Notes: generated from the sequence alone by a model not told the origin. 64,000 nt of DNA from Kitasatospora fiedleri (GCF_948472415.1 NZ_OX419520.1:48067-112066), one strand, 5' to 3'. Positions 52,386 to 60,372 are shown, counted from the stretch's first letter. Numbers and translations are program-made.

Positions 52386-52777
52386 TCGTAGAGGACCCGC
52401 ATACACCTCATACCCAGTGGCACGACGCCGGGGGTCGCCGCACAGGCGTCCGAAGTCAGTACTCTCAGTCACCACAAGGCGTGCCCGGGCCCAACGCGGC
52501 CAAGCCACTTACCATCACCCTCGCCCGCTGACCGCCGCGTCGCACCACCACGCGTACAGCGCGAACTGGATCGCCATCAAGAGGAGTTGAAAGAAAGCCG
52601 GGTTCTTCCGGTCGGTGCGTCAAGGCGGCCGGTTCCGTGGCGGCAGGGAAAGTGCGGACCGGATCGGCGGTCGCAGCCGGGCTGTAGGCAGCCGGCCGTG
52701 GGGTGCGACGAAACGTCCAGGATGCGCGGATGACTCCTCAATCTGGACGTCGCCGTGCCCGAATTGGTGCTCTACTC

Positions 52778-52826
52778 GGGTGCCGGGTGCCGGGTGCCGG
52801 GTGCCGGGTGCCGGGTGCCGGGTGGC
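52778..52826. repeat. Heptanucleotide repeat GGGTGCC (about seven G-runs)
   Basis: Six perfect copies of GGGTGCC from 52778 to 52819, then GGGTGGC. Seven GGG runs with 4-base spacers satisfy the G-quadruplex pattern on the plus strand. No gene clearly covers it. Confidence 0.88.
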
Positions 52827-52927
52827 AGTGGTCTGGTGGTCCAAGAGCATCCTGCCGGGCCGTACTGCGGGTGGGCCATGCGGCGTGAAGCGGGGTCAGC
52901 CGCCGGGAGCGAGTGTGGACCGGGCAG

Positions 52928-52970
52928 TCAGGTCTGTGCCGCCCCCCATCAAGGGGCGGCACAGACCTGA
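52928..52970. terminator. Perfect 18-bp hairpin terminator of the secreted-protein gene
   Basis: An 18-bp arm (52928-52945, starting TCAGGTCTGTG) pairs exactly with 52953-52970 across a 7-base loop. It lies 40 bp beyond the stop of the minus-strand gene at 53010. Confidence 0.88.
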
Positions 52971-53009
52971 CGCCGTCAACAAGCTGCCTGCGCGCTCACG
53001 ACCGGCGGG

Positions 53010-53426
53010 TCAGACGGAGATGTCGGCGGTGCAGTAGGTCCACCACGGACTGGCGTAGGGAATGCCGAGCCACTTGGTGCCGCAGATCTTGATGCTCCCG
53101 ACCTGGATGAACTTCTGCGCCGTGGCCTTGCCCCGGTCGGCCGTCAGCTTCTTCGTCTCCCCGCCCCCGAAGCCCACCGAGATCTCGACGGTGGCCGTGT
53201 AGTAGGTACCGTCGCCGGTGTAGATCCAGACCCAGCCGTCGGAGCAGTTGTCGACCTGGACCTGGACGTTGTCGAATCTGTAGTACTTGGTGCAGCTGGC
53301 CGTGGCCGAGGCGCTCGCCCCGGCTGGGGAGGCCGACACGGTGGCCAGCGCGGCCACGGCGAGACCCAGGACGCCCGCCGTCTTCACCAGTTTGCCCGAC
53401 AGTGTGTTCAAGGTGGCAACTCCCAT
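53010..53426 (-). CDS. Small secreted protein, unknown function
   Basis: 138 residues with a signal peptide (KLVKTAGVLGLAVAALATVS, cleavage near ASA). The mature part of about 95 residues has four Cys residues (TASCTKYYR, VDNCSDGW, IKICGTKW, TYCTADISV) likely forming two disulfides, and aromatic-rich strands (WVWIYTGDGTYYTATVEI). It resembles small extracellular beta-proteins of Streptomyces. Function not recognised. The start is the first Met of the signal; a strong hairpin ends transcription. Confidence 0.8.
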   Translation of the reverse strand: MGVATLNTLSGKLVKTAGVLGLAVAALATVSASPAGASASATASCTKYYRFDNVQVQVDNCSDGWVWIYTGDGTYYTATVEISVGFGGGETKKLTADRGKATAQKFIQVGSIKICGTKWLGIPYASPWWTYCTADISV

Positions 53427-53829
53427 GCTGTGGACCCGGCCTGTCTGTTCGTCCGATCACCCCACTGTGCCGTCCCGCTCACGCACGGCGCTTCAGTCAT
53501 ACGACTGCTTCCTGCGCTTCACTTTCGCCGAGCGCCCCGCCACCCCCGGCCAGCGGTAGCGGGTGGTGCTGCGGAACCTGACCGACCTGACAGGCCCGTT
53601 GCCCAACGCCCCCGCCCGACCCCGCCACCAGGACCACGTCCAGGGTGTCGCAGCCCAGCCCAGCCCAGCCCTGCCCGGGCGCGTCCTGCCGGCCGGGGGC
53701 GTGGGGCGCGGGGATCTTCTCTCTCGTACGTGGTCAAAGTGGCTCTGAGCTGGGATTTTGCGTGAATATCGGTCGTGGGCGGACGGTAGAGTGCGGCTCT
53801 CTTCCTCCTTGTACGAAGACGGAGTACGC

Positions 53830-54092
53830 ATGTCCTCGCCCGCCTCCTACGCCTCCTCGCGCTCGCTGGCAACCGCCTGCTCGGTGCTGCTGGGCCTGAC
53901 CGGCCTGGGGGGAGTGCCTGGTTCGACGGTGAGATCGGCGCGGACCGGCATTGGCGCCGCCGCCTGCGCGACCGCCGTACCCTGCTGCTGGTGACCGGCC
54001 CTTTCGCCAGCGTCTTCGACTTCCGGCCCGCGGCCGAGGCCGGACGGCTTTTCCTCCTCACCGCCTCGGCCCGGCTCGTCGGCGACCTTTGA
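53830..54092 (+). pseudogene. Small frameshifted gene, family uncertain
   Basis: ATG 53830 reads SSPASYASSRSLATACSVLL then GLTGLGG. A one-base loss in the G6 run 53907-53912 would join it to AWFDGEIGADRHWRRRLRDR, RTLLLVTGPFASVFDFRPAA and EAGRLFLLTASARLVGDL, ending at 54092. The two halves together give about 87 residues. The start resembles the N-terminus of DUF4328-type membrane proteins, but the second half does not, so it could also be a fusion of relics. Confidence 0.4.
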
Positions 54093-54109
54093 TCTCAGCC
54101 CTGTTCGAT

Positions 54110-54330
54110 GCGAGGACCCGCCGTCCGAGTCGGGGCCGCCCTGTTCGACGGCCGCGCGCAGCCGGGCCGCCGTCGCCACCGCCGCCTTCCGGGTCACCGG
54201 GTCCTCGCTGTCGGCCAGCAGGGCGAGCAGTTCCACCGCCGCGGTGAGCACCGGCACCGGCGCCTCGCGCAGCAGCGGGAGCTGCTCGGCCGTGCGGTGG
54301 CCGGCGGACTCGGCGGGATCGGCGGCGCGA
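54110..54330 (-). pseudogene. Helical protein fragment on the minus strand
   Basis: The minus frame reads ADPAESAGHRTAEQLPLLRE, APVPVLTAAVELLALLADSE and DPVTRKAAVATAARLRAAVE. Its regular amphipathic character suggests genuine coding sequence, yet a stop lies immediately upstream and no family start is present. It is probably the tail of a broken gene. A separate plus-strand relic (DWVNRHSGTHRAAAGGDRLF) follows at about 54328-54500. Confidence 0.35.
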
Positions 54331-54505
54331 CTGGGTCAACCGCCACAGCGGCACCCACCGGGCGGCCGCCGGCGGGGACCGGCTGTTCCGGTGGCCCGCC
54401 TTCGCCCGGTGGGCGATACGCGGCCGCTACCGCCGTCGCCTACGCTCTCGAACTCCCGTCCGGGCAGCCGCCCGGCGGCCGCACGAGAGTGGAGCGCAGC
54501 ACCGC

Positions 54506-54922
54506 ATGCACCAGCGAAGCAAGCGAACCGTCGCCCGGGCCGGAGTGCTGGCCCTGGTGGCCGGCGGCATCGCGACAGCCGTACCGGCGACCGCCCAGGC
54601 GGCCTCGTACAACGGGGTCTGTGGATCGGGCTACAGCACCATCGACCACCGGGACCTCAACTCCGGCGGCACGGTCTGGCTGACCTACAGCAGCTCCACC
54701 GGCAAGAACTGCGTGGTGACGATCCGCAACAACCCGGGCCCCGCCCTGCAGATGCTCGCCGGGCTGAAGAAGGCCGGTGCCTCCAAGTGGGCGGCCCTGG
54801 ACGAGGACTACTACACGACGTACGCCGGCCCGGTGTACCTCTACGCACCCAACTCCTGCATCGACTGGGAGGGCGGGATCGGGGAGAACGTCAGCGGCGG
54901 CTTCGACTCCCACTGCGGCTGA
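54506..54922 (+). CDS. Spore-associated protein A (SapA)-like secreted protein
   Basis: 138 residues. A signal peptide (VLALVAGGIATAVPATAQAA) precedes SYNGVCGSGYSTIDHRDLNS, TVWLTYSSSTGKNCVVTIRN and YTTYAGPVYLYAPNSCIDWE. The motif order NGVCGSGY, STGKNCVVTIRNxPG, YAGPxY and CIDW matches SapA of Streptomyces, a protein found on aerial hyphae and spores. Four Cys residues would make two disulfides. The ATG lacks a strong ribosome site. The preceding sequence is relic-like. Confidence 0.85.
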   Translation: MHQRSKRTVARAGVLALVAGGIATAVPATAQAASYNGVCGSGYSTIDHRDLNSGGTVWLTYSSSTGKNCVVTIRNNPGPALQMLAGLKKAGASKWAALDEDYYTTYAGPVYLYAPNSCIDWEGGIGENVSGGFDSHCG

Positions 54923-55201
54923 TCGCTTGATCCCTTGATCCCGTGGCGCTCCGGGGCCCGCTGCCGTCGGTACGGCTGCGGGCCTCCGGTACGGCTTACC
55001 CCCGCGGGCGCGGGAGCAGCTGATGCCGCGCGCCGCACCGGGGGAACTGCTCGCCGCCGCTCCGGCCGGGACGGCAGCGTCAGCCAGAAGCCGTCCCAGC
55101 CGGACGGCCTCTGCAGACTTGCCTGTCCACCCTGGTTGCCACTCCAGTGAGGGGCGGTAAATCCTCACGCCGTACGGCCCGGGCCCGTTAACCTGCCGCC
55201 C

Positions 55202-55408
55202 ATGTCCAATGAGACGAGTCCCGCACAGACCATGATCCAACGCTTGCTGTGCTGCGTCTGCGGGCAGAGCACCGACGATTCCGGGGACTATGTGCTTCTC
55301 GGGATCAGCTCCCCCATCGGCCCTGCCGAGCAGTGGCTCGGCGCCCACGCGGAGCACCTCAACGGTGTCCTCGCCCGTGGCTTTTCGGTCGAGGTGCACA
55401 CGATGTGA
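55202..55408 (+). CDS. Small Cys-containing hypothetical protein
   Basis: 68 residues: an N-terminal Cys-Cys-x-x-Cys cluster (LLCCVCGQSTDDSGDYVLLG) then EQWLGAHAEHLNGVLARGFS. A small Zn-ribbon-like protein of Streptomyces, often encoded beside immunity-like genes. The stop overlaps a possible following start (ATGTGA). Function unknown. Confidence 0.65.
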   Translation: MSNETSPAQTMIQRLLCCVCGQSTDDSGDYVLLGISSPIGPAEQWLGAHAEHLNGVLARGFSVEVHTM

Positions 55409-55688
55409 CTCTGGGCGCGCGCTGGGGCGCTCCCCGTCGATCCGGCCTGGCCGCACCCGGGCGGCCAGGCCGCCGAGCACGAGCAGGACATGCAGCGCCA
55501 CTACTGCCCGACCTGCGGCCGGCGTCCGGACGATGCGACCTACGACACCGAACTTCAGGGGAGCTGGGACGGCGAGGAGGAGTGCGAGCCCTACCGTGCC
55601 GAGACCGACCGGACCCGCGAAGCCCAGGCCGCCCTCGACCTCAAGGCCGCCGGCGAAGCCCAAAAAATGCACCTTCCAGCAGGGGTAA
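55405..55688 (+). pseudogene. CxxC-containing hypothetical protein with disrupted N-terminus
   Basis: The good part reads DPAWPHPGGQAAEHEQDMQR, HYCPTCGRRPDDATYDTELQ and GSWDGEEECEPYRAETDRTR. The CPTCG knuckle may bind zinc. The GTG at 55405, coupled to the preceding stop, is in another frame; two single-base losses in GGGG and CCCC would join them. An alternative is an internal Met at 55490. The end is also ambiguous because of an A6 run at about 55662. Confidence 0.45.
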
Positions 55689-55692
55689 GACC

Positions 55693-55993
55693 ATGGGCGA
55701 GTGCATCGACTAAGCGTTCGAGGCGATCGACCCGAGGCGCCCGGGCCGGCCCGCAGTGACCGACTGGGGGCCGGTGGAAGACCTCCTGGGAACCATTCTC
55801 CCGGAGGACTTCAAGAAGATCATCGAGACCTACGGGTCGGCTGGTGCCGGGGGTGACGGTAGTGGGCGTGGGCATCGAGGAGATGCCGGAGTGGCTGGGC
55901 GCGGTGATCGGACTGCCGACCGAGGACCGGGTGGTCCCGGCTTCCTGGGACCTCGGGGCCGCGTGGCTCGGTTTCCAACTGCCCGCGGAATAA
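55693..55993 (+). pseudogene. SMI1/KNR4-like gene with premature stop and later frame change
   Basis: ATG 55693 reads GECID then an in-frame TAA, after which the same frame continues AFEAIDPRRPGRPAVTDWGP, VEDLLGTILPEDFKKIIETY GS - the classic N-terminal SMI1/KNR4 pattern (Leu-Gly-x2-Leu-Pro-x-Asp-Phe/Tyr). At about 55840 another frame takes over: PGVTVVGVGIEEMPEWLGAV and VPASWDLGAAWLGFQLPAE to 55993. The premature stop cannot be explained by homopolymer error, so this is a true relic or recombinant of two immunity-type genes. GTG 55756 could re-initiate. Confidence 0.6.
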
Positions 55994-56245
55994 AGCGCTT
56001 TGGCCGTTCGGGGTGTCGCGGGTGTTCTGGGCGGACCGCGGTGGTCTCGCGCGTGTCGGGTCGGCGGCGGGGGCCGTGCGGCGGGTCTTCCGGGAGTGCC
56101 CCTTCCCTTTTCTGGTCTGGACACGTCATCCTGGTCTCCCGTATCCGCGCACCGGCACGTCCGGTCCGTGTGCCGCCCTGCGTTCGTACCGCCGTAGCAC
56201 GTCGCCCGTCCCGCCAGGCAGTTCTGCCGATCAGAGGAGCCGATC

Positions 56246-56560
56246 ATGCGGATGTCCGTCGTACGCGCGCTGACGGGGGTGGCCGCCGTGGCGGCCGTCG
56301 TCGTGCCGGCCGGTAGCGGCGAGGCGGTGGTGCCGCCCGAACACGCCGTCATCGTCTGCCAGAGCGCGAGTTTCTACGCCAACTACGACAGCGCGTCGGG
56401 GCCGGTGGGGCTGGTGCGGGTGCTCGGCTACGGCAACAAGGTCGGCCACACCAGGGGTGTGCACCCGGTCTACAACGGCTGGGCGGCGACGTTCGACTTC
56501 GGCAAGGGCGACTGGGGCTACGTCCGCAACGAGTGCCTGGGCGGGTACGACTCCTGGTGA
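56246..56560 (+). CDS. Small secreted SH3-like protein
   Basis: 104 residues with a signal peptide (SVVRALTGVAAVAAVVVPAG). The mature part shows VIVCQSASFYANYDSASGPV, VRVLGYGNKVGHTRGVHPVY and WGYVRNECLGGYDSW, i.e. a short SH3-like barrel with two Cys residues. GAGGAG precedes the ATG. It may interact with the cell wall or be a small secreted modulator. It forms a pair with the next gene. Its stop lies in a 9-bp triple repeat (56556-56582). Confidence 0.75.
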   Translation: MRMSVVRALTGVAAVAAVVVPAGSGEAVVPPEHAVIVCQSASFYANYDSASGPVGLVRVLGYGNKVGHTRGVHPVYNGWAATFDFGKGDWGYVRNECLGGYDSW

Positions 56561-56582
56561 CGCCGGTGACGCCGGTGACGCC
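56556..56582. repeat. 9-bp triplicate repeat across a stop codon
   Basis: GGTGACGCC occurs three times in tandem; the stop TGA of the preceding gene is in the first copy and identical TGA triplets recur in the others. Confidence 0.8.
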
Positions 56583-56647
56583 CCCCGCGCACCCGATCAT
56601 CCCCCCGGCCATCCCGCCGGCCCGTACTCGACGAAGGAGACCCCCTC

Positions 56648-56938
56648 GTGACCGCATCCCGCACCCTCCTGCGCGTCGCCGCGAGCGCCTGCGTCCTCGT
56701 GACGGCGGTGACGGCGACCGTCGGCACCGCCGCGGCGGCCAACGGCACCGTCGGGCACCGCGAGACCGTCTGTGCCCAGGATCTGTACGTCCGTACCGCA
56801 CCGGGCGGCGCCTGGACGGGCACCCTGTACACCGGTCAGACGTTCACGGTCGAACGCGTCCAGAGCGGCTGGGTGTACGGCTTCGCCTACGGCGACATCA
56901 ACCGGCACGGCTGGGTGCAGGACGGCTGGTTCTGCTGA
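56648..56938 (+). CDS. Small secreted SH3-like protein, partner of preceding gene
   Basis: 96 residues from GTG 56648, with AAGGAGA upstream. Signal peptide ASACVLVTAVTATVGTAAAA, then VCAQDLYVRTAPGGAWTGTL, YTGQTFTVERVQSGWVYGFA and HGWVQDGWFC: a bacterial SH3 domain with two Cys residues likely paired. Same size and plan as the neighbour, but little identity. Likely cotranscribed; secreted function unknown. Confidence 0.78.
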   Translation: MTASRTLLRVAASACVLVTAVTATVGTAAAANGTVGHRETVCAQDLYVRTAPGGAWTGTLYTGQTFTVERVQSGWVYGFAYGDINRHGWVQDGWFC

Positions 56939-57581
56939 ACGCCTCCGCCCGGGAGGTCGCCGCCGGGCGGCCCGGCGTTCTCCGCCCCGGCCCGTCGGTG
57001 AGGTTCTTCCTGCCCCGGTGGCCGTGCCTCGCGCATGCCGGCAGGAGCCGTCGTCAAGAGCCGCGAGCCGGTTGAGCGGGTCGTGCGGGTCGTGCGGGTC
57101 GTGCGGGGGCAGGTTCCCGGGGTGGTCGGGCGGTAGGTTGTTGTCGAGGCTGTGGCGGTGGGTGCCGGGTGTGGTCCGGTTTCGCCGGTGCGGGCCTGTG
57201 CCGGTGGGCTGTAGGTGGGTTTCGGCATCTGCCGGCGGGTTCGGCCGGCTGTGACCGTGTCCCTTCACGGTGTAGGGCCGGTGGGGTCTCCTCCTCGCTG
57301 ATCGAGGCCGGGGGAGTGGGTGGTTGACGTCGGCGGGGAGGTGCCGTCCGCCGGGGGTGACAGGTGGCGAGGGTGTCTTCCCCGGTGCCTGGGGACCGGG
57401 GACGGATGGCCGGTGCCCGGGCATGCGGGTGCGTGGTCGGGGCAGGAGCGGTGCGACCGCTCGTGCGCACGGCACGGGCGGAGGGCCCGATCGGCCTGGA
57501 CGTGGGTCGGGATCGGCTCGGGTGTTGCGGGCCGGACTGCCCGGGGGCGTCCGGTCGTGGTGGCGGAGAGGTGGGACTTCC
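56939..57581. other. Intergenic stretch of about 640 bp with a 9-bp repeat, no gene
   Basis: Apart from the repeat at 57078-57118 nothing is recognised. Frames are Gly/Arg-rich and lack starts. Confidence 0.6.
57078..57118. repeat. 9-bp tandem repeat GGGTCGTGC with G-quadruplex pattern
   Basis: Four copies of GGGTCGTGC starting at 57078 end in GGGGG. Five G-runs with 6-base spacers fit a G-quadruplex with long loops. Confidence 0.82.
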
Positions 57582-58451
57582 ATGTGTCGTCTGTTCGGGA
57601 TGAGCAGTGCTCCCAGGCGCAGCCGCGCGACGTTCTGGCTCCTGGAGGCGCCGGACAATCTTAGTGCGCAGAGCCGTCGTGAGCCGGACGGTACGGGGTT
57701 GGGCTACTTCACCGCCGAGGGGGCGCCGCAGGTGCACAAGGCTCCCGTGGCGGCGTTCCGGGACCGGGCGTTCGCCGAGGATGCCGCGGTGGTGGAGTCG
57801 ATGACGTTCCTGGCGCACATCCGGTTCGCCTCCACCGGAGGGCTGGAGGGCGTCAACACCCATCCGTTCGAGCAGGACGGGCGGCTGTTCGCACACAATG
57901 GGGTGATCGGGGGCCTCGATCGGCTCGACGTCCGTCTCGGGCCGGCCCGGTCGCTGGTGAAGGGGGACACCGACTCCGAACGGTTCTTCGCCCTGATCAC
58001 CCGGGAGAGTGCCGCCCGTGGCGGTGACGTCGCGGCCGGCATCGAGGCGGCGGCCCGCTGGGTGGCCGAGAACCTGCCCGTCTACGCCCTCAACATCGTT
58101 CTCACCACCGCCGACGAGCTGTGGGCGCTGCGCTACCCGGACACCCACGAGCTGTACGTCCTCGAGCGCCGGCCCGGCGGCCACCACGGCGACCGGCACC
58201 TGGACCACGCGGGCACCGCCGGACGCATGCACGTCCACTCCGGCGACCTCGCCCGCACCCGGGCGACGGTGATCGCCAGCGAGCGGATGGACGACGATCC
58301 GCACTGGAGGCTGATGGAGTCGGGGGAACTGCTGCACGTCGGCGCCGACCACACCGTCACCCGGCGGACCGTCCTGGCGGGCGAGCCGGTTCACCGCCTG
58401 TCCCTGGCCGACCTGGAGCCCGAGGCCGCTGCTTCCCAGAAGGGGAGCTGA
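57582..58451 (+). CDS. Class II glutamine amidotransferase
   Basis: 289 residues. The nucleophile Cys2 is exposed after Met removal (MCRLFGMSSAPRR). FLAHIRFASTGGLEGVNTHP, LFAHNGVIGGLDRLDVRLGP and GDTDSERFFALITRES are the YafJ/EgtC-type signature for glutamine binding. It releases ammonia for transfer to an acceptor; no synthetase domain is fused. In EgtC the enzyme hydrolyses a gamma-glutamyl intermediate. No ergothioneine genes are nearby, so the substrate is open. GGAGAGG precedes the ATG. Confidence 0.9.
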   Translation: MCRLFGMSSAPRRSRATFWLLEAPDNLSAQSRREPDGTGLGYFTAEGAPQVHKAPVAAFRDRAFAEDAAVVESMTFLAHIRFASTGGLEGVNTHPFEQDGRLFAHNGVIGGLDRLDVRLGPARSLVKGDTDSERFFALITRESAARGGDVAAGIEAAARWVAENLPVYALNIVLTTADELWALRYPDTHELYVLERRPGGHHGDRHLDHAGTAGRMHVHSGDLARTRATVIASERMDDDPHWRLMESGELLHVGADHTVTRRTVLAGEPVHRLSLADLEPEAAASQKGS

Positions 58452-58741
58452 GCCTCACCCGCGCCGTCGAGGTGTCCTTGGCCGGGGCGCGGCCGGGGCG
58501 CGGCTGGTACCGCCGGGAGGTGCGCGGTGTTCGAGGGCGTCGGCGCCGTGGAGCGCGCGCAGGAGCTGTCCGCCGCGGTCGGGGCCACGTCTGCGGCCGT
58601 GCTGCTCGCCATCCCGGCTCGCGGCCGCCGTCCCGGTCGGCCGGCCGGTGGGGTGGAGCGCGCCACGGTGTCCACCTCCTGGACGCTGCGCCTCCCGGGT
58701 GGGTCTAGGGCGTGTGTCGGAATTGCTTTAGGTGGGCTGAT

Positions 58742-59263
58742 GTGAGTGCGCGGGGGCGGAGTTACCGATACGTCGGACCGGTTGAGCTGAAGGCTGCGGT
58801 CCGGCCTGGCAGCGGCGGATGCCCGATCAGCTCGGCGGCTGACTTCAACGGTTGGATCGCCGAGCGATCGGCAGCGGAGCTGACCGAACCGTTCACCTTC
58901 GTGGTCGGCACGGACGGTGTGCTCCGGCTGGCGCCGCGGCGAAGCGAGCACGTGGCCTGCGCCGGCGGAGGCATGGTTCTGAGTGCCGGCGAGATCAGCT
59001 TCACGCGCGAGGCAGACCGGTGGACCGTGGGCGAGGTCAGCAACCAGTCCACCGGATACTGCCCGGACGTGATCTCCTGGTCGGCAGTTGCTCATGCTCT
59101 GGACGACGCAGAACTTGTGCGGCCCTCCGGCTTCACCCATCAGGTGGTGTTCCGCCGGTGCCCCAACTGCCAGGAGCACAACATCGTGCGCGAGGACGAC
59201 TTCGTCTGTGTCTTCTGCGGCAGCGATCTACCGGAGACGTGGAACGTGGATCCCACCGCGTGA
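58742..59263 (+). CDS. Zn-ribbon hypothetical protein, possible IS passenger
   Basis: 173 residues from GTG 58742. SYRYVGPVELKAAVRPGSGG, then AADFNGWIAERSAAELTEPF, EVSNQSTGYCPDVISWSAVA, and a C-terminal Zn ribbon, Cys-x2-Cys ... Cys-x2-Cys, in FRRCPNCQEHNIVREDDF and VCVFCGSDLPETWNV. Family of actinobacterial hypothetical proteins, no known function. It starts 33 bp inside an IS-end-like sequence and ends 11 bp before the transposase stop, convergent to it. Confidence 0.78.
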   Translation: MSARGRSYRYVGPVELKAAVRPGSGGCPISSAADFNGWIAERSAAELTEPFTFVVGTDGVLRLAPRRSEHVACAGGGMVLSAGEISFTREADRWTVGEVSNQSTGYCPDVISWSAVAHALDDAELVRPSGFTHQVVFRRCPNCQEHNIVREDDFVCVFCGSDLPETWNVDPTA

Positions 59264-59273
59264 GGGCCAGGGG

Positions 59274-60148
59274 TCACAGCCACTCGTTGATTGCCGCGAC
59301 GAGGACGGTCGCCTCGTAGCGGACCGCGAGTTTGTCGTATCGCGTGGCGACGGCGCGGTTCCTCTCGAGGCGGTTGATCCCGCACTCGACCGCGTGACGT
59401 TCGCGGTAGTCGGTCCTGTCGAACCTCGGTGGTCGGCCACCGCGAGAGCCGAGCTTCCGCCGGTTGCGTGCCTGGTCGGCCTTGCCGGGGATGGTGCAGC
59501 GGATCCCTCGGCGGCGGAGGTAGGCGCGGTTCTTGCAGGAGGCGTAGGCCCGGTCCGCCCGCACGCGATCGGGACGGCCACGCGGCTGGCCCGGTCCGAG
59601 GCGGGGCACGCGGACCCTCTCCAGTATGGCTTCGAACTGCGGCGAGTCCCCGCGCTGCCCGGCGGTCACCACGATCGACATGGGCTTCTGGCCCTGCTCG
59701 ACCGCCAGGTGGAGCTTGTGGTGAACCCGCCGCGTGACCTCCCCAGCCCATGGTCACCGGGCTCGGTGAGGATTCCGCCCGGCGGTTCCTTCTGCAACTC
59801 GCCGTGGCTACGGGCTCCGGCCGCATGCTGATGCGCGCGGCAGACCGTGGAGCCGACGCTCAGGTCCCACGTGATCGCACCCTTCGCGTCCGCCATGGAC
59901 TGGAGCCGGGTGAGGATCCGTTGCCGGGTGCCGTTCCGCTGCCACCGGCGGAACAGGTCGTACACCCGACTCCATGGTCCGTACTCGGCGGGGACGTCCC
60001 GCCACGGAACACCGGTCCGGACACGGAACCGTATGCCGTCGATCAGCTGCCGCCGAGCCCAGACCGGCGGTCACCCCGCCCTGGCGCCCTTCGGCAACAA
60101 CGGCTCCACCACCGCCCACTGCTCGTCCGTGAGATCTCCCCGACCCAT
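59274..60148 (-). pseudogene. IS5-family transposase, disrupted
   Basis: ATG 60148 reads GRGDLTDEQWAVVEPLLPKG, then TGA at 60071-60073 where the family has Arg (CGA), and continues WARRQLIDGIRFRVRTGVPW, RDVPAEYGPWSRVYDLFRRW. A frame change occurs near GGFTT, a known programmed-shift region in many two-frame IS5 elements; the second half has VRADRAYASCKNRAYLRRRG and RHAVECGINRLERNRAVATR with DDE residues. The nonsense codon makes it inactive as given. Confidence 0.85.
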
Positions 60149-60372
60149 GAACCGAGATCACCCCCAGCCCAAGATCTACTTTCGATACACGGCCTAGCTG
60201 TCGGGGGAGTCGTCCCGGCTTCGGCGGCAGGCCGCTTCTTGCGGTGCTGTGGTACCGGGCCCTGGCATGCCGGTCTACCGGCTCCCGCTCTGCCGCTTTG
60301 GTGCAGGTGCGGTGCCGGGGTGGGGTTGATCGGCGCCGGGTCGTTGTGCGGGTCTTGTGGGAGGGGTGGGTG

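Larger units (their letters stand above)
58709..60193 (-). mobile_element. IS5-family insertion element (IS427-like), degenerate, possibly with a passenger gene
   Basis: Left end GGCGTGTGTCGGAA (58709) and the reverse complement of the right end GCCGTGTATCGAAA (ending 60193) match in 11 of 14 bases. Each is flanked by CTAG (58705-58708, 60194-60197), the sort of short target duplication known in this IS group. The transposase occupies only the right part, and no other end-like sequence lies beside its stop, so the element may enclose the 173-residue gene at 58742. Alternatively the left end is a solo end of another copy. Confidence 0.6.

Noticed and set aside
52778..52826. Possible CRISPR array
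   Set aside because: The 7-bp units have no spacers, and no cas genes are present.
53563..53748. Short plus frame and an antisense acyl-CoA-dehydrogenase-like phrase near 53600
   Set aside because: The resemblance (DTLDVVL) covers only a few residues and is likely chance.
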